Assembly (NCBI GenBank): GCA_013214445.1
Contig: JABSPG010000178.1
Location: forward strand, 1-7,902
From: Ekhidna sp.
Lineage (GTDB): Bacteria; Bacteroidota; Bacteroidia; Cytophagales; Cyclobacteriaceae
Length of the DNA: 7,902 nucleotides
Direction: 5' to 3'
Positions 1-6,736 of the stretch are shown here, one piece after another; the first letter of the stretch is position 1, and every line of letters begins with the position of its first letter. Position numbers and translations under genes: made by a program. The notes beneath the pieces are model-generated. The model was not told the origin of the DNA, searched no databases, and saw only the letters and a list, made by a program, of their open reading frames with translations.

Positions 1-39
1 CCAAAATCTGTCAGTTTGGGTGATTATACCGAATGGTAG
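1..39 (+). CDS. 3' end of an upstream gene, possibly a sugar-phosphate nucleotidyltransferase (partial)
   Basis: Frame 1 is open from the window edge to a TAG at 37-39 and reads PKSVSLGDYTEW. This stop lies 4 bases before the ATG of the TPR gene, which is the spacing expected inside an operon. The LGDYTE-like tail resembles, from memory, the C-termini of nucleotidyltransferase-like proteins encoded upstream of TPR/DUF4292 genes in Bacteroidota, but 12 residues cannot establish a family. The other possible reading, frame 3 ending at the TGA at 21-23, gives the tail KICQFG and is less familiar. That a gene ends here is likely; its identity is a guess. Confidence 0.4.
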   Translation, partial: PKSVSLGDYTEW

Positions 40-43
40 TTTG

Positions 44-1747
44 ATGCGATTATTATTTTTTTCACTTCTTCTTAGCTCAGTTGTAGTTTCTTTTTCTCAG
101 AAAAAGAAAAAAGATTTTGTGATACCTCAAACTCAAGAGGATTCTTTGAAGCTGGAGGGGGTTCTTGTGGAGGCCGAAAAGCAGTTGATTCTGGAAAATT
201 ATGCTAAGGCCTTGGAGAATTTTCATGTAGCCTTAGAGATGAACTCAGAAAGTGCTGCTATCCACTTCAAGATTGCGGAAGTTCTGACAAAGAGCAATGA
301 AGGGCAGAAAGCTCTTCCGTACGGACTTGAGGCAATTTCACTGGATCCTGAAAACAAATATTATCGTCTAGGCTTAGCACGTATTTATCAGTCAATTGGA
401 TTTCATATCGAATCATCTAAGACATATGAAGAACTGATAGAAAGATTTCCTGCTGAAGAAAATGCGCTCTACGAATTGGCTGAACTATATCAGCTGACAG
501 GGAAGAGATCGGATTTATTTCGAATTTTCGAGAAAATTGAAGAGCAGCTGGGAGTAAAAGAAGAGATAACCCGGGAGAAGCAACGTATCTACATGAAGGA
601 AGGCAAGGTAGATAAGGTTATTGAGGAGTATGACAAGTTAATTGATGCTTATCCTAATGAAGCTTCTTATAGGGGTGAATTGATCAGTTTTCTCATCCAG
701 AATAATCAGTTAGATGCAGCTTCACAAGCGATAGAAGAATATGAAAAGTCAGAGCCAACTTCATCACGAATTACGCTGATGAAGAGTGAGCTTGCTTGGA
801 TGAAAGGTGAGAGAGAAGAGTCTTTGAATTTGCTGCAGCAGGCTTTTGAAACCAGCTCTATTGATTTTCAAGCGAAGTTTCAAATTCTTTCTAATTATTT
901 ACTGATGAAGCCTGCGGCTTCTGAGAGAACAAAACTTACTGAAATTGCTAAGCAGCTTGCCGACAGATATACTGATGAATTTAAAGCCCAGGCTTTCGTG
1001 GGTGATTTGTTGTATCAGGATGGAAGGAGCGAAGAAGCAGTAGATTACTACAGAAGTTCTGTCAAGTTGAGCCCTGCTAACTATTCCGTGTGGCAGAATA
1101 TTCTAAACATCGAAGCTGATCTTGGACAGTATGATAGCCTTGTTGCTCATGCTGAGGAAGCCCTTGAGTACTTTCCAAATCAGGCACTCTTTTACTTTTT
1201 CTCTGGAACGGGTTATATGTTTCAGGGGAACAACAAACGAGCTGTGAGGCTCTTTGAGCAAGGAAAGAAGTATACTGTTGATCCAAAACTTTTGACGGTC
1301 TTTTATGGCCAGTTGGGAGATGCATATAATGCTCTTGGTGAGAGTGACAAGTCGTATCAATCGTATGATAAGGCACTGGAGAATGGACCAAACAACGATC
1401 ATGTACTAAATAACTACAGTTACTTCTTGTCACTAGCAAACAAGGATTTAGAAAAGGCATTGAATATGTCAAGTAGATTAGTTGAACAACACCCCAATAA
1501 TCCGACCTATCTCGATACTCATGGTTGGGTTTTGTACACTAAAGGCAAATTCAAAGAGTCAAGAAAATTTCTAGAAAAGGCAGCCTCGCTAGACGATGAT
1601 GGCACAGTCATTGAACACTATGGAGATGTTTTGTTTCAGCTAGGACAAGTGGATGAAGCCATTGTTCAGTGGGAGAAAGCAAGAGACTTAGGCAATGCAT
1701 CTGAACAAATAGAGAAGAAGATTGCTGATAGGAAGTTATATGAATAG
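44..1747 (+). CDS. Secreted tetratricopeptide-repeat (TPR) protein
   Basis: This 567-residue protein is built almost wholly of TPR helices, so it is probably a periplasmic or outer-membrane-associated scaffold; its partner is unknown. Residues 1-18 form a signal peptide (MRLLFF, a hydrophobic core, then SFS) followed by Gln19 and a run of four lysines. There is no lipobox Cys. TPR-like units are clearest at about residues 40-140 (for example ALENFHVALEMNSE, with a proline ending the next unit's helix B) and 315-550 (GDAYNALGESDKSYQSYDKAL, GDVLFQLGQVDEAIVQWEKA). The middle, about 150-310, is more divergent. A GTG at 20 is in frame, but it adds eight uncharged residues before the signal peptide and overlaps the upstream reading frame, so the ATG at 44 is preferred. 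The stop overlaps the start of the DUF4292 gene by 8 bases, which suggests translational coupling. TPR content is certain; the function is unknown. Confidence 0.88.
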   Translation: MRLLFFSLLLSSVVVSFSQKKKKDFVIPQTQEDSLKLEGVLVEAEKQLILENYAKALENFHVALEMNSESAAIHFKIAEVLTKSNEGQKALPYGLEAISLDPENKYYRLGLARIYQSIGFHIESSKTYEELIERFPAEENALYELAELYQLTGKRSDLFRIFEKIEEQLGVKEEITREKQRIYMKEGKVDKVIEEYDKLIDAYPNEASYRGELISFLIQNNQLDAASQAIEEYEKSEPTSSRITLMKSELAWMKGEREESLNLLQQAFETSSIDFQAKFQILSNYLLMKPAASERTKLTEIAKQLADRYTDEFKAQAFVGDLLYQDGRSEEAVDYYRSSVKLSPANYSVWQNILNIEADLGQYDSLVAHAEEALEYFPNQALFYFFSGTGYMFQGNNKRAVRLFEQGKKYTVDPKLLTVFYGQLGDAYNALGESDKSYQSYDKALENGPNNDHVLNNYSYFLSLANKDLEKALNMSSRLVEQHPNNPTYLDTHGWVLYTKGKFKESRKFLEKAASLDDDGTVIEHYGDVLFQLGQVDEAIVQWEKARDLGNASEQIEKKIADRKLYE

Positions 1748-2483
1748 ACTGATAGTATTTGTGTTATTGGGATCAATTCTGCTTTCTTCCTGTAACAGGA
1801 AAGTAGGTGCGATTTTTGGCAGAAAAGGGGACAAGCTAGAAGTGGCCGATCCTGAGTTTCAATATTTATCAGCTAAAGCAAAATTCAAGTATGATGATGG
1901 TAAGAAGGGAATCTCTGCGATAGCAAACTTCCGTATCAAAAAGGACTCTTTGATCTGGATGTCTATTACGCCTGGTTTAGGGATAGAAGTGGCCAGAGTA
2001 CTAATGAATAGGGAGCAAGTATTTATTCTGGACAAGATCAATAAACAATATTACGAGTATACATTTGATGAACTTTCAAAGGCATATGATTTTGATTTTA
2101 CATTCAAAATAATGCAGTCTGTGATTTTAGGAAATTTGGTTGAGCCCTACAGGAGACAAAAAATTGACAAGAGCGAAGACTATTTTTCTTATACTGCTTC
2201 TAAGGGAGTTTACCTTTTTCAGAACTTTATTGGCTCCAAAAGCATGAAACTTGAAAAAGTTGAAGTGTTCGACGAGGAAACTAAAAACTCCATTTCTGTA
2301 AATTACAGTGATTTTATTTTGGTAAGTGGACAAGTTTTTCCAAATGAAATAACTGCCAAGATTGATTATGAGTCAGCGACACAGGCAAATAAAGAAATCA
2401 ATATTTCCTATAGCAGGATGGTCATTCAAGAAGCTCCTATCAGCTTTCCCTATGCTGTGCCCAGTAAATATGAGAGGAAGTAG
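1740..2483 (+). CDS. DUF4292 family outer-membrane lipoprotein, LolB-like
   Basis: This is a 247-residue lipoprotein. The signal peptide is MNRLIVFVLLGSILLSSC, with lipobox LSSC and lipidated Cys18. The residues after the Cys (NRKVG) are basic and lack the acidic stretch that marks surface-exported Bacteroidota lipoproteins, so I infer that it stays on the periplasmic leaflet. The body has the DUF4292 pattern: SAKAKFKYDDGKKGISAIANFRIKKDSLIWMSITPGLGIEVARVLM at about residues 44-89, then DKINKQYYEY at 98-107, and a C-terminus ending in PSKYERK. The alternating beta strands and the 'SxTPGLGIEVARV' segment resemble the LolA/LolB fold, so a role in lipoprotein reception or another lipid-handling step is plausible but inferred. 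An in-frame TTG at 1722 is upstream; the ATG at 1740 puts the signal peptide at the N-terminus and is preferred. It overlaps the TPR gene by 8 bases and envC by 14. Confidence 0.85.
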   Translation: MNRLIVFVLLGSILLSSCNRKVGAIFGRKGDKLEVADPEFQYLSAKAKFKYDDGKKGISAIANFRIKKDSLIWMSITPGLGIEVARVLMNREQVFILDKINKQYYEYTFDELSKAYDFDFTFKIMQSVILGNLVEPYRRQKIDKSEDYFSYTASKGVYLFQNFIGSKSMKLEKVEVFDEETKNSISVNYSDFILVSGQVFPNEITAKIDYESATQANKEINISYSRMVIQEAPISFPYAVPSKYERK

Positions 2484-3669
2484 CTTTTTCTTTTCGCTGA
2501 TTGTAGCAGCATCATTATTTGTTTCTCCTCAAGTATTTGCCCAGAAGACTAAGGGCCAATTAGAAAAAGAGAAAAAGGAAAATCTGCGCAAGATTGCAGA
2601 GGCAGAAAGAATCCTTAATGAAACTGCAGATGAGAAAAAGGTGACTTTAGGCCAGCTTCGAGCACTAAACCAGCAAATAAATGCTAGAGAGTCCCTCATC
2701 AGATCCATCGGTTCTGAGGTTAGAATACTAGACAATGAAATAAGTGATTTGGGGAGTGTAGTTGCATCCTTGCAAGACGACCTCAAGCAGCTAAAAAAGG
2801 AATATGCGGATCAGATATATGCGTCATACAAAGCAAACAAAGGTAATAGCAAGCTCATGTTCTTGTTTTCAGCAAACAACTTCAATCAACTCCTGCAAAG
2901 ACTAAAATATCTGGAGCAATACACAGAAGCTAGAAGACTACAAGCCGAACAAATTCAAGTGGTGACAAAGGAACTCGATGATCAAAGGAGTAAGGTAGAG
3001 GCAAAAAGGAATGAACAACAAACCCTACTAAATCAACAGCTACGAGAGAGTCGGAAGCTAGCCAGGTCCAAGCAAAAGCAATCTAATCTTGTAGCCCAAT
3101 TGACCAAAAAGGAAAGACAGCTCAGAAAAGAGATTGATGATCGAAGAAAGGCGAATACTAGATTAAATACACTAATTGCCAAAATAATTGAAGATGAAGT
3201 GAAGAAAGCTGCAAGCACAGCCTCTACTGCCGAGATTGCAAGTGCAGCTGAATTGACCAAATTGTTTGAGTCAAAAAAGAACAGTTTGACATGGCCAGTA
3301 GGGTCTGGTTTTATTTCATCCAAATTTGGTAAGCAACAGCATCCCGTCCTGAAACGCATCACCATTATCAATGATGGTATTGACATTCAAACTGAGAAAG
3401 GAAGCAAGGTTAAAGCTGTATTTGATGGCGAGGTTACCCGTATTGCGGCCATCCAGGGTAAGAACAACGTGGTGGTTATTCGACATGGAGACTACATCAC
3501 AATATATGCTAGACTTAAAACGGTGAATGTAAAAGCTGGACAGAGAGTCCGGGAAAATGACATTATCGGTGAGGTATATACCAACAGAGATGGAAAGTCA
3601 GAATTGGAATTTCAGGTGTACAAAGGAGTAAATAAACTGAACCCAGAAAATTGGCTTGCGTTGAAGTAG
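2470..3669 (+). CDS. envC: EnvC-like murein hydrolase activator (coiled coil plus degenerate LytM/M23 domain)
   Basis: This 399-residue periplasmic protein is expected to activate an N-acetylmuramoyl-L-alanine amidase during septal peptidoglycan splitting. Residues 1-24 are a signal peptide ending VFA, with Gln25 as mature N-terminus. Residues about 26-240 are a long charged coiled coil that includes the EnvC-type hairpin segment FLFSANNFNQLLQRLKYLEQY (131-151). An Ala/Ser-rich linker (about 245-270) leads to a LytM domain at about 272-399 (LTWPVGSGFISSKFG...). The domain fold is retained, but the zinc and catalytic residues are not: the HxxxD His is Asn301 (Asp305 stays), the YxH His is Arg348, and the HxH pair is Glu378/Glu380. 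This is the known EnvC situation, an activator rather than an endopeptidase. Reading could extend in frame back to 2362, but that region overlaps DUF4292 coding and lacks a signal peptide, so the ATG at 2470 is chosen. It overlaps the DUF4292 gene by 14 bases. Confidence 0.9.
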   Translation: MRGSSFFFSLIVAASLFVSPQVFAQKTKGQLEKEKKENLRKIAEAERILNETADEKKVTLGQLRALNQQINARESLIRSIGSEVRILDNEISDLGSVVASLQDDLKQLKKEYADQIYASYKANKGNSKLMFLFSANNFNQLLQRLKYLEQYTEARRLQAEQIQVVTKELDDQRSKVEAKRNEQQTLLNQQLRESRKLARSKQKQSNLVAQLTKKERQLRKEIDDRRKANTRLNTLIAKIIEDEVKKAASTASTAEIASAAELTKLFESKKNSLTWPVGSGFISSKFGKQQHPVLKRITIINDGIDIQTEKGSKVKAVFDGEVTRIAAIQGKNNVVVIRHGDYITIYARLKTVNVKAGQRVRENDIIGEVYTNRDGKSELEFQVYKGVNKLNPENWLALK

Positions 3670-3674
3670 TGAAC

Positions 3675-3703
3675 CAATAGAAATAATTAGGACTTTCCTA
3701 TTG
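3675..3703 (+). other. Imperfect AT-rich inverted repeat between envC and tatA
   Basis: CAATAG at 3675-3680 pairs with CTATTG at 3698-3703, and AAA at 3681-3683 with TTT at 3694-3696, leaving one unpaired C at 3697 and a 10-base loop. It could form a weak hairpin after the envC stop. No T-run follows, so it is a poor intrinsic terminator. Its right arm contains the TTG of the predicted tatA promoter, so it could instead be a regulator site, or chance. Confidence 0.3.
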
Positions 3704-3728
3704 TGACATCACGAAATACTTATTTTTG
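3701..3728 (+). promoter_or_regulatory. Bacteroidota sigma-ABfr-type promoter for tatA-gatA-mltD-like group
   Basis: The -33 element TTG (3701-3703) and the -7 element TATTTTTG (3721-3728) match the Bacteroidota consensus TTG-N17-23-TAnnTTTG exactly, with a 17-base spacer. It lies in the only gap of the envC-tatA junction. Transcription would be expected to begin a few bases downstream, near 3733-3736, giving a leader of only about 11-14 bases before the tatA ATG. No other match of this quality was noticed in the window's gaps. Confidence 0.72.
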
Positions 3729-3746
3729 TATATAAAATTATAAGCA

Positions 3747-3947
3747 ATGCATACATCATTATTATTTGCAATGCCAGGTTGGACAGAGATGCTGATTATA
3801 GCATTGTTCATCATCATCTTCTTCGGAGCTAAAAAGATTCCTGAGATAGCCAGAGGAATGGGTAAAGGCATAAGGGAGTTTAAGGATGCCTCAAAGGAGA
3901 TCAAAAACGAAATAAACGAAGCTGCTAACGAAGACAATAAGGCATAG
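3747..3947 (+). CDS. tatA: Sec-independent protein translocase TatA/TatE family
   Basis: This 66-residue single-pass membrane protein is the pore-forming TatA component, which works with TatC to export folded twin-arginine substrates. A short N-terminal stretch ending PGWTE (10-14) precedes the membrane helix MLIIALFIIIFF (15-26). The family hinge and amphipathic helix follow as FGAKKIPEIARGMGKGIREFK (26-46), with the FG, the K-x-P and the G-x-x-x-F-K positions all kept. The tail is short and charged, as is usual for Bacteroidota TatA. The acidic Glu14 sits where other family members carry a polar residue before the helix. The ATG at 3747 is the only start that gives this N-terminus. It is the first gene after the predicted promoter, and gatA begins 2 bases after its stop. 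TatC is not in the window. Confidence 0.95.
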   Translation: MHTSLLFAMPGWTEMLIIALFIIIFFGAKKIPEIARGMGKGIREFKDASKEIKNEINEAANEDNKA

Positions 3948-3949
3948 TC

Positions 3950-5377
3950 TTGAAAAGCTTTTCTACACTCTCTGAAATACATTCAGAGATAAAGGCAGGA
4001 ACTCTCACTGTTCCAGATCTGGTTCGATATCATTTGGATAAAATTAAAGACAATGGAAGGCTCAATGCCTTCCTTAGTGTTTATGCTGATGATGCCATGG
4101 CTCAAGCTCAGGCAATTCAAGCCAAGTTTGAAAGCGAGAAACAAGGAAAACTTGCAGGACTAATAGTGGGTATTAAAGATGTGTTTGCTTTAAAGGGCAA
4201 GCGTCTACAAGCTGCAAGCAAAATCCTTGATGGATTCGAGTCGCTATACACAGCCACTGCTATTCAGCGATTAATAGATGAAGATGCCATCATCATAGGA
4301 CATCAGAATTGTGATGAATTTGCGATGGGTTCTTCCAACGAGAATTCTGCCTTCGGTCCAACGAAAAATCCGAAAGATGACACAAGAGTTCCTGGAGGTT
4401 CTTCTGGAGGTTCTTCTGCTGCTGTAGCTGCTGAAATGTGCCGGATTTCAATAGGTTCAGATACAGGTGGTTCGGTAAGGCAACCTGCTGCCTTTTGTGG
4501 TGTCTTAGGCTTGAAGCCTACCTATTCACGAATTTCTAGATATGGATTGGCTGCATATGCCAGTTCCTTTGATACGGTAGGGATTATTGGAAAATCAGTG
4601 GAAGACATAGCACTGGTACTGGAAGTTATGGCTGGTCCGGACGATTTTGACAGTACAGTGGCAAGAACAGAGGTGCCTAGCTATTCCAAATTGTTTTCTG
4701 AAGAGAATTATAATATTGGGTATTTGAATGAGACCGTAACTCATGAGAGTTTAAATGATGACGTGAAGGAAGCCTTCTTCGATGTATTAGAACAATTGGA
4801 GGCTCAAGGGCATGATGTTTCGGAGGCACATTTTTCCCGTTTAAACTACCTTCTACCAGCATACTACATATTGACAGGTGCAGAGGCCAGTTCCAACCTG
4901 TCTCGGTACGATGGTATGCGATTTGGAGTCAGGGAAGAGGGTTCAGATCTTGAAAAGACCTACAAAGCATCAAGATCTAAAGGATTTGGGGAAGAAGTAA
5001 AGCGACGGATCATGGCTGGAACCTTTGTGCTAAGCGCCAGCTATTATGATGCCTACTACAAGAAAGCTCAGAAGGTAAGGGCTCTTGTCAAGGAAGAAAC
5101 GGATTTGCTTTTTGAGAAATACGATTTTCTTGTTTCACCCACAACGCCAGCAACAGCTTTTTGTCTTGGAGACCTCAAGGACTCTCAGGAAATGTATTTA
5201 CAGGATCTCTATACGGTACAAGCAAACGTTGCAGGTGTGCCTGCAATTTCCATTCCGATGGGTGAAGATTCCAATGGTCTGCCAATGGGCTTTCAGATTA
5301 TGTCTAAAGCTTTTAATGAATCGCAATTGCTTGATATTTCAAACCAAATTGCTACTTTCAAGTATCGAAATAAATAG
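3950..5377 (+). CDS. gatA: Asp-tRNA(Asn)/Glu-tRNA(Gln) amidotransferase subunit A
   Basis: GatA is the glutaminase subunit of GatCAB. It releases ammonia from Gln, which GatB uses to convert mischarged Glu-tRNA(Gln) and/or Asp-tRNA(Asn). The 475-residue length is normal. The amidase-signature triad is complete: Lys76 in GIKDVF, cis-Ser151 in VPGGSSGGSS, and nucleophile Ser175 in SDTGGSVRQPA (24 residues apart, as in characterised GatA and amidases). Other family blocks are NCDEFAMGSSNENSAFGPTKNP (120-141) and SRSKGFGEEVKRRIMAGTFVLS (341-362), as well as SPTTP (396-400). The start is a TTG at 3950: the frame has a TAA at 3938-3940, no ATG lies near the N-terminus, and translation from the TTG gives the expected KSFSTLSEI opening. 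A weak AAGG lies 7 bases upstream, inside tatA. The gene lies 2 bases after tatA and 3 before the transglycosylase gene. gatB and gatC are not in the window. Confidence 0.96.
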   Translation: MKSFSTLSEIHSEIKAGTLTVPDLVRYHLDKIKDNGRLNAFLSVYADDAMAQAQAIQAKFESEKQGKLAGLIVGIKDVFALKGKRLQAASKILDGFESLYTATAIQRLIDEDAIIIGHQNCDEFAMGSSNENSAFGPTKNPKDDTRVPGGSSGGSSAAVAAEMCRISIGSDTGGSVRQPAAFCGVLGLKPTYSRISRYGLAAYASSFDTVGIIGKSVEDIALVLEVMAGPDDFDSTVARTEVPSYSKLFSEENYNIGYLNETVTHESLNDDVKEAFFDVLEQLEAQGHDVSEAHFSRLNYLLPAYYILTGAEASSNLSRYDGMRFGVREEGSDLEKTYKASRSKGFGEEVKRRIMAGTFVLSASYYDAYYKKAQKVRALVKEETDLLFEKYDFLVSPTTPATAFCLGDLKDSQEMYLQDLYTVQANVAGVPAISIPMGEDSNGLPMGFQIMSKAFNESQLLDISNQIATFKYRNK

Positions 5378-5380
5378 GAT

Positions 5381-6736
5381 ATGATGCGGAGATGGTTTTT
5401 TATAAGTTTCATATGCTTTTCCTCTATGGGGTGGGCGCAAGACTTTGAATTGACAGAGGTAATTCCTGACTATACTTATGATGAGGTGGCAGATCGCATG
5501 ACCTGTATTGAAAGAGAGGTACCGCTTGTATTCAATGAGCGGGTCAAAGCCTTTGTAGATTACTTTGCAATCAAGGATAGAGAATATACAAAAGAGGTGA
5601 TTCAGAAACGGGATCTGTATTTTCCATTATTCTCAGAAACCCTTGCAAAACACAATATGCCAGATGAACTAAAATATTTGGCAATAGTAGAATCAGGTCT
5701 TCGTCCGAATGCAATTTCCAGAGCGCATGCTGTGGGTTTATGGCAGTTTTTTTCATCTACAGGAAAGATGTATGGTTTGCATAGCAACTGGTACCTCGAT
5801 GATCGCATGGATCCTGTAGAAGCGACTGATGCTGCCGCTCGTCATTTGAAAGACCTGTATAGAATGTTTGACAGTTGGGAGTTAGCGCTAGCAGCATACA
5901 ATTGTGGTCCAGGCAATGTGCGAAAGGCCATTAGAAGAAGCGGCTACAAAAAGCAATTTTGGGAGATTTACAGATACCTACCCAGAGAAACCCGATCATA
6001 TGTTCCCCAGTTTGTTGCCATAACCTATTTGTTCAATCATTTGGAAGAACATGGATTCGAGCAAAGGTCGGAGTTTTTCTATCCGGAGATGGACACAATA
6101 AGGATATCCCAGTATTTTCATTTAGAGACATTTTGTAATCAATTAGGTCTTTGTTTGGATGATATGTTGATGTGGAATCCGCAGATCAAAAGGGGAGCAC
6201 TTCCAGAAGGGACCAAAAATTTCGCATTACAGGTTCCATCTGATTGGAAAGAAGAAATCGTTGCAAATCGAGTTGCACTTTATGATACAGCATCAAAAGT
6301 GGGAAAAAAGCACCTCGAGTATCTAGCTAGGAACACCCCGGGCAGTACATATGGAAGAGAGCGTCTTTACTATCGAGTGAGAAGTGGAGATGTTTTAGGT
6401 ACCATAGCCCGTCAGTACGGAGTTCGCGTTTCGGATATTCGTTCTTGGAACGGCATTAGAGGAAATTTGATCAGAATTGGTCAAAGGTTGAGTATTTGGG
6501 TTTTACCAACGTATAATTCGAAGACGAAGAAATTGTATGCTTCTACCCCTCCAAAAAGTACTTTCAAGGCGAAAGTGCCTGCAAGTGGTTCTGGTAGATT
6601 ATACACAGTTAGGTCGGGGGACTCACTTTGGAGTATTAGCCGGAATAATAACACCAGTATAGAAAAACTTAAGAAAGTAAATCAGCTGAGCACCAATACA
6701 ATTAAGCCAGGTCAATCACTGGTGATCCCTGATTAA
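5381..6736 (+). CDS. mltD: MltD-like membrane-bound lytic murein transglycosylase with LysM repeats
   Basis: This 451-residue secreted enzyme is predicted to cleave the MurNAc-GlcNAc bond of peptidoglycan with 1,6-anhydro product formation. A signal peptide (1-19, ending GWA) precedes Gln20, so this protein is soluble or periplasmic rather than lipidated, unlike E. coli MltD. The SLT domain spans about 80-200: catalytic Glu104 in AIVESGLRPNAISRAHAVGLWQF, and the family motif AAYNCGPGNV at 171-180. A divergent LysM-like segment lies at about 240-287 (FHLETFCNQLGLCLDDML...), followed by two clear LysM domains at about 329-374 (YYRVRSGDVLGTIARQYG) and 407-450 (LYTVRSGDSLWSISRNNN), which bind glycan. 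AGGA at 5376-5379 sits 1 base before the ATG at 5381 and 4 before the ATG at 5384. The second may be the true start; the difference is one Met. The gene directly follows gatA. Confidence 0.92.
   Translation: MMRRWFFISFICFSSMGWAQDFELTEVIPDYTYDEVADRMTCIEREVPLVFNERVKAFVDYFAIKDREYTKEVIQKRDLYFPLFSETLAKHNMPDELKYLAIVESGLRPNAISRAHAVGLWQFFSSTGKMYGLHSNWYLDDRMDPVEATDAAARHLKDLYRMFDSWELALAAYNCGPGNVRKAIRRSGYKKQFWEIYRYLPRETRSYVPQFVAITYLFNHLEEHGFEQRSEFFYPEMDTIRISQYFHLETFCNQLGLCLDDMLMWNPQIKRGALPEGTKNFALQVPSDWKEEIVANRVALYDTASKVGKKHLEYLARNTPGSTYGRERLYYRVRSGDVLGTIARQYGVRVSDIRSWNGIRGNLIRIGQRLSIWVLPTYNSKTKKLYASTPPKSTFKAKVPASGSGRLYTVRSGDSLWSISRNNNTSIEKLKKVNQLSTNTIKPGQSLVIPD

Noticed and set aside
20..43. GTG start for the TPR protein
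   Set aside because: It adds eight residues before a typical signal peptide and overlaps the likely upstream gene end; the ATG at 44 is better.
101..113. A-rich run after the TPR signal peptide as a possible phase-variable slippage site
   Set aside because: The longest uninterrupted run is only six A, and it simply encodes the four lysines after Gln19.
1077..1472. Two overlapping minus-strand ORFs (131 and 99 residues) within the TPR gene
   Set aside because: They lie opposite a well-supported TPR reading frame, are low-complexity in composition, have no recognisable domain, and overlap each other in different frames.
2362..2469. 36-codon N-terminal extension of the EnvC-like frame
   Set aside because: It lies wholly within DUF4292 coding sequence and would bury the clear signal peptide that begins at ATG 2470.
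2529..3386. Minus-strand ORFs opposite the EnvC-like gene
   Set aside because: Their Ser/Leu/Phe-rich sequences are what the reverse strand of a Lys/Glu/Gln-rich coiled coil yields.
3670..3700. Intrinsic terminator after envC
   Set aside because: The hairpin is AT-rich, has a bulge and is not followed by a T-run.
5085..5384. 99-residue plus-strand ORF inside the 3' end of gatA
   Set aside because: It is a frame shadow of gatA, which has full family conservation through this stretch.
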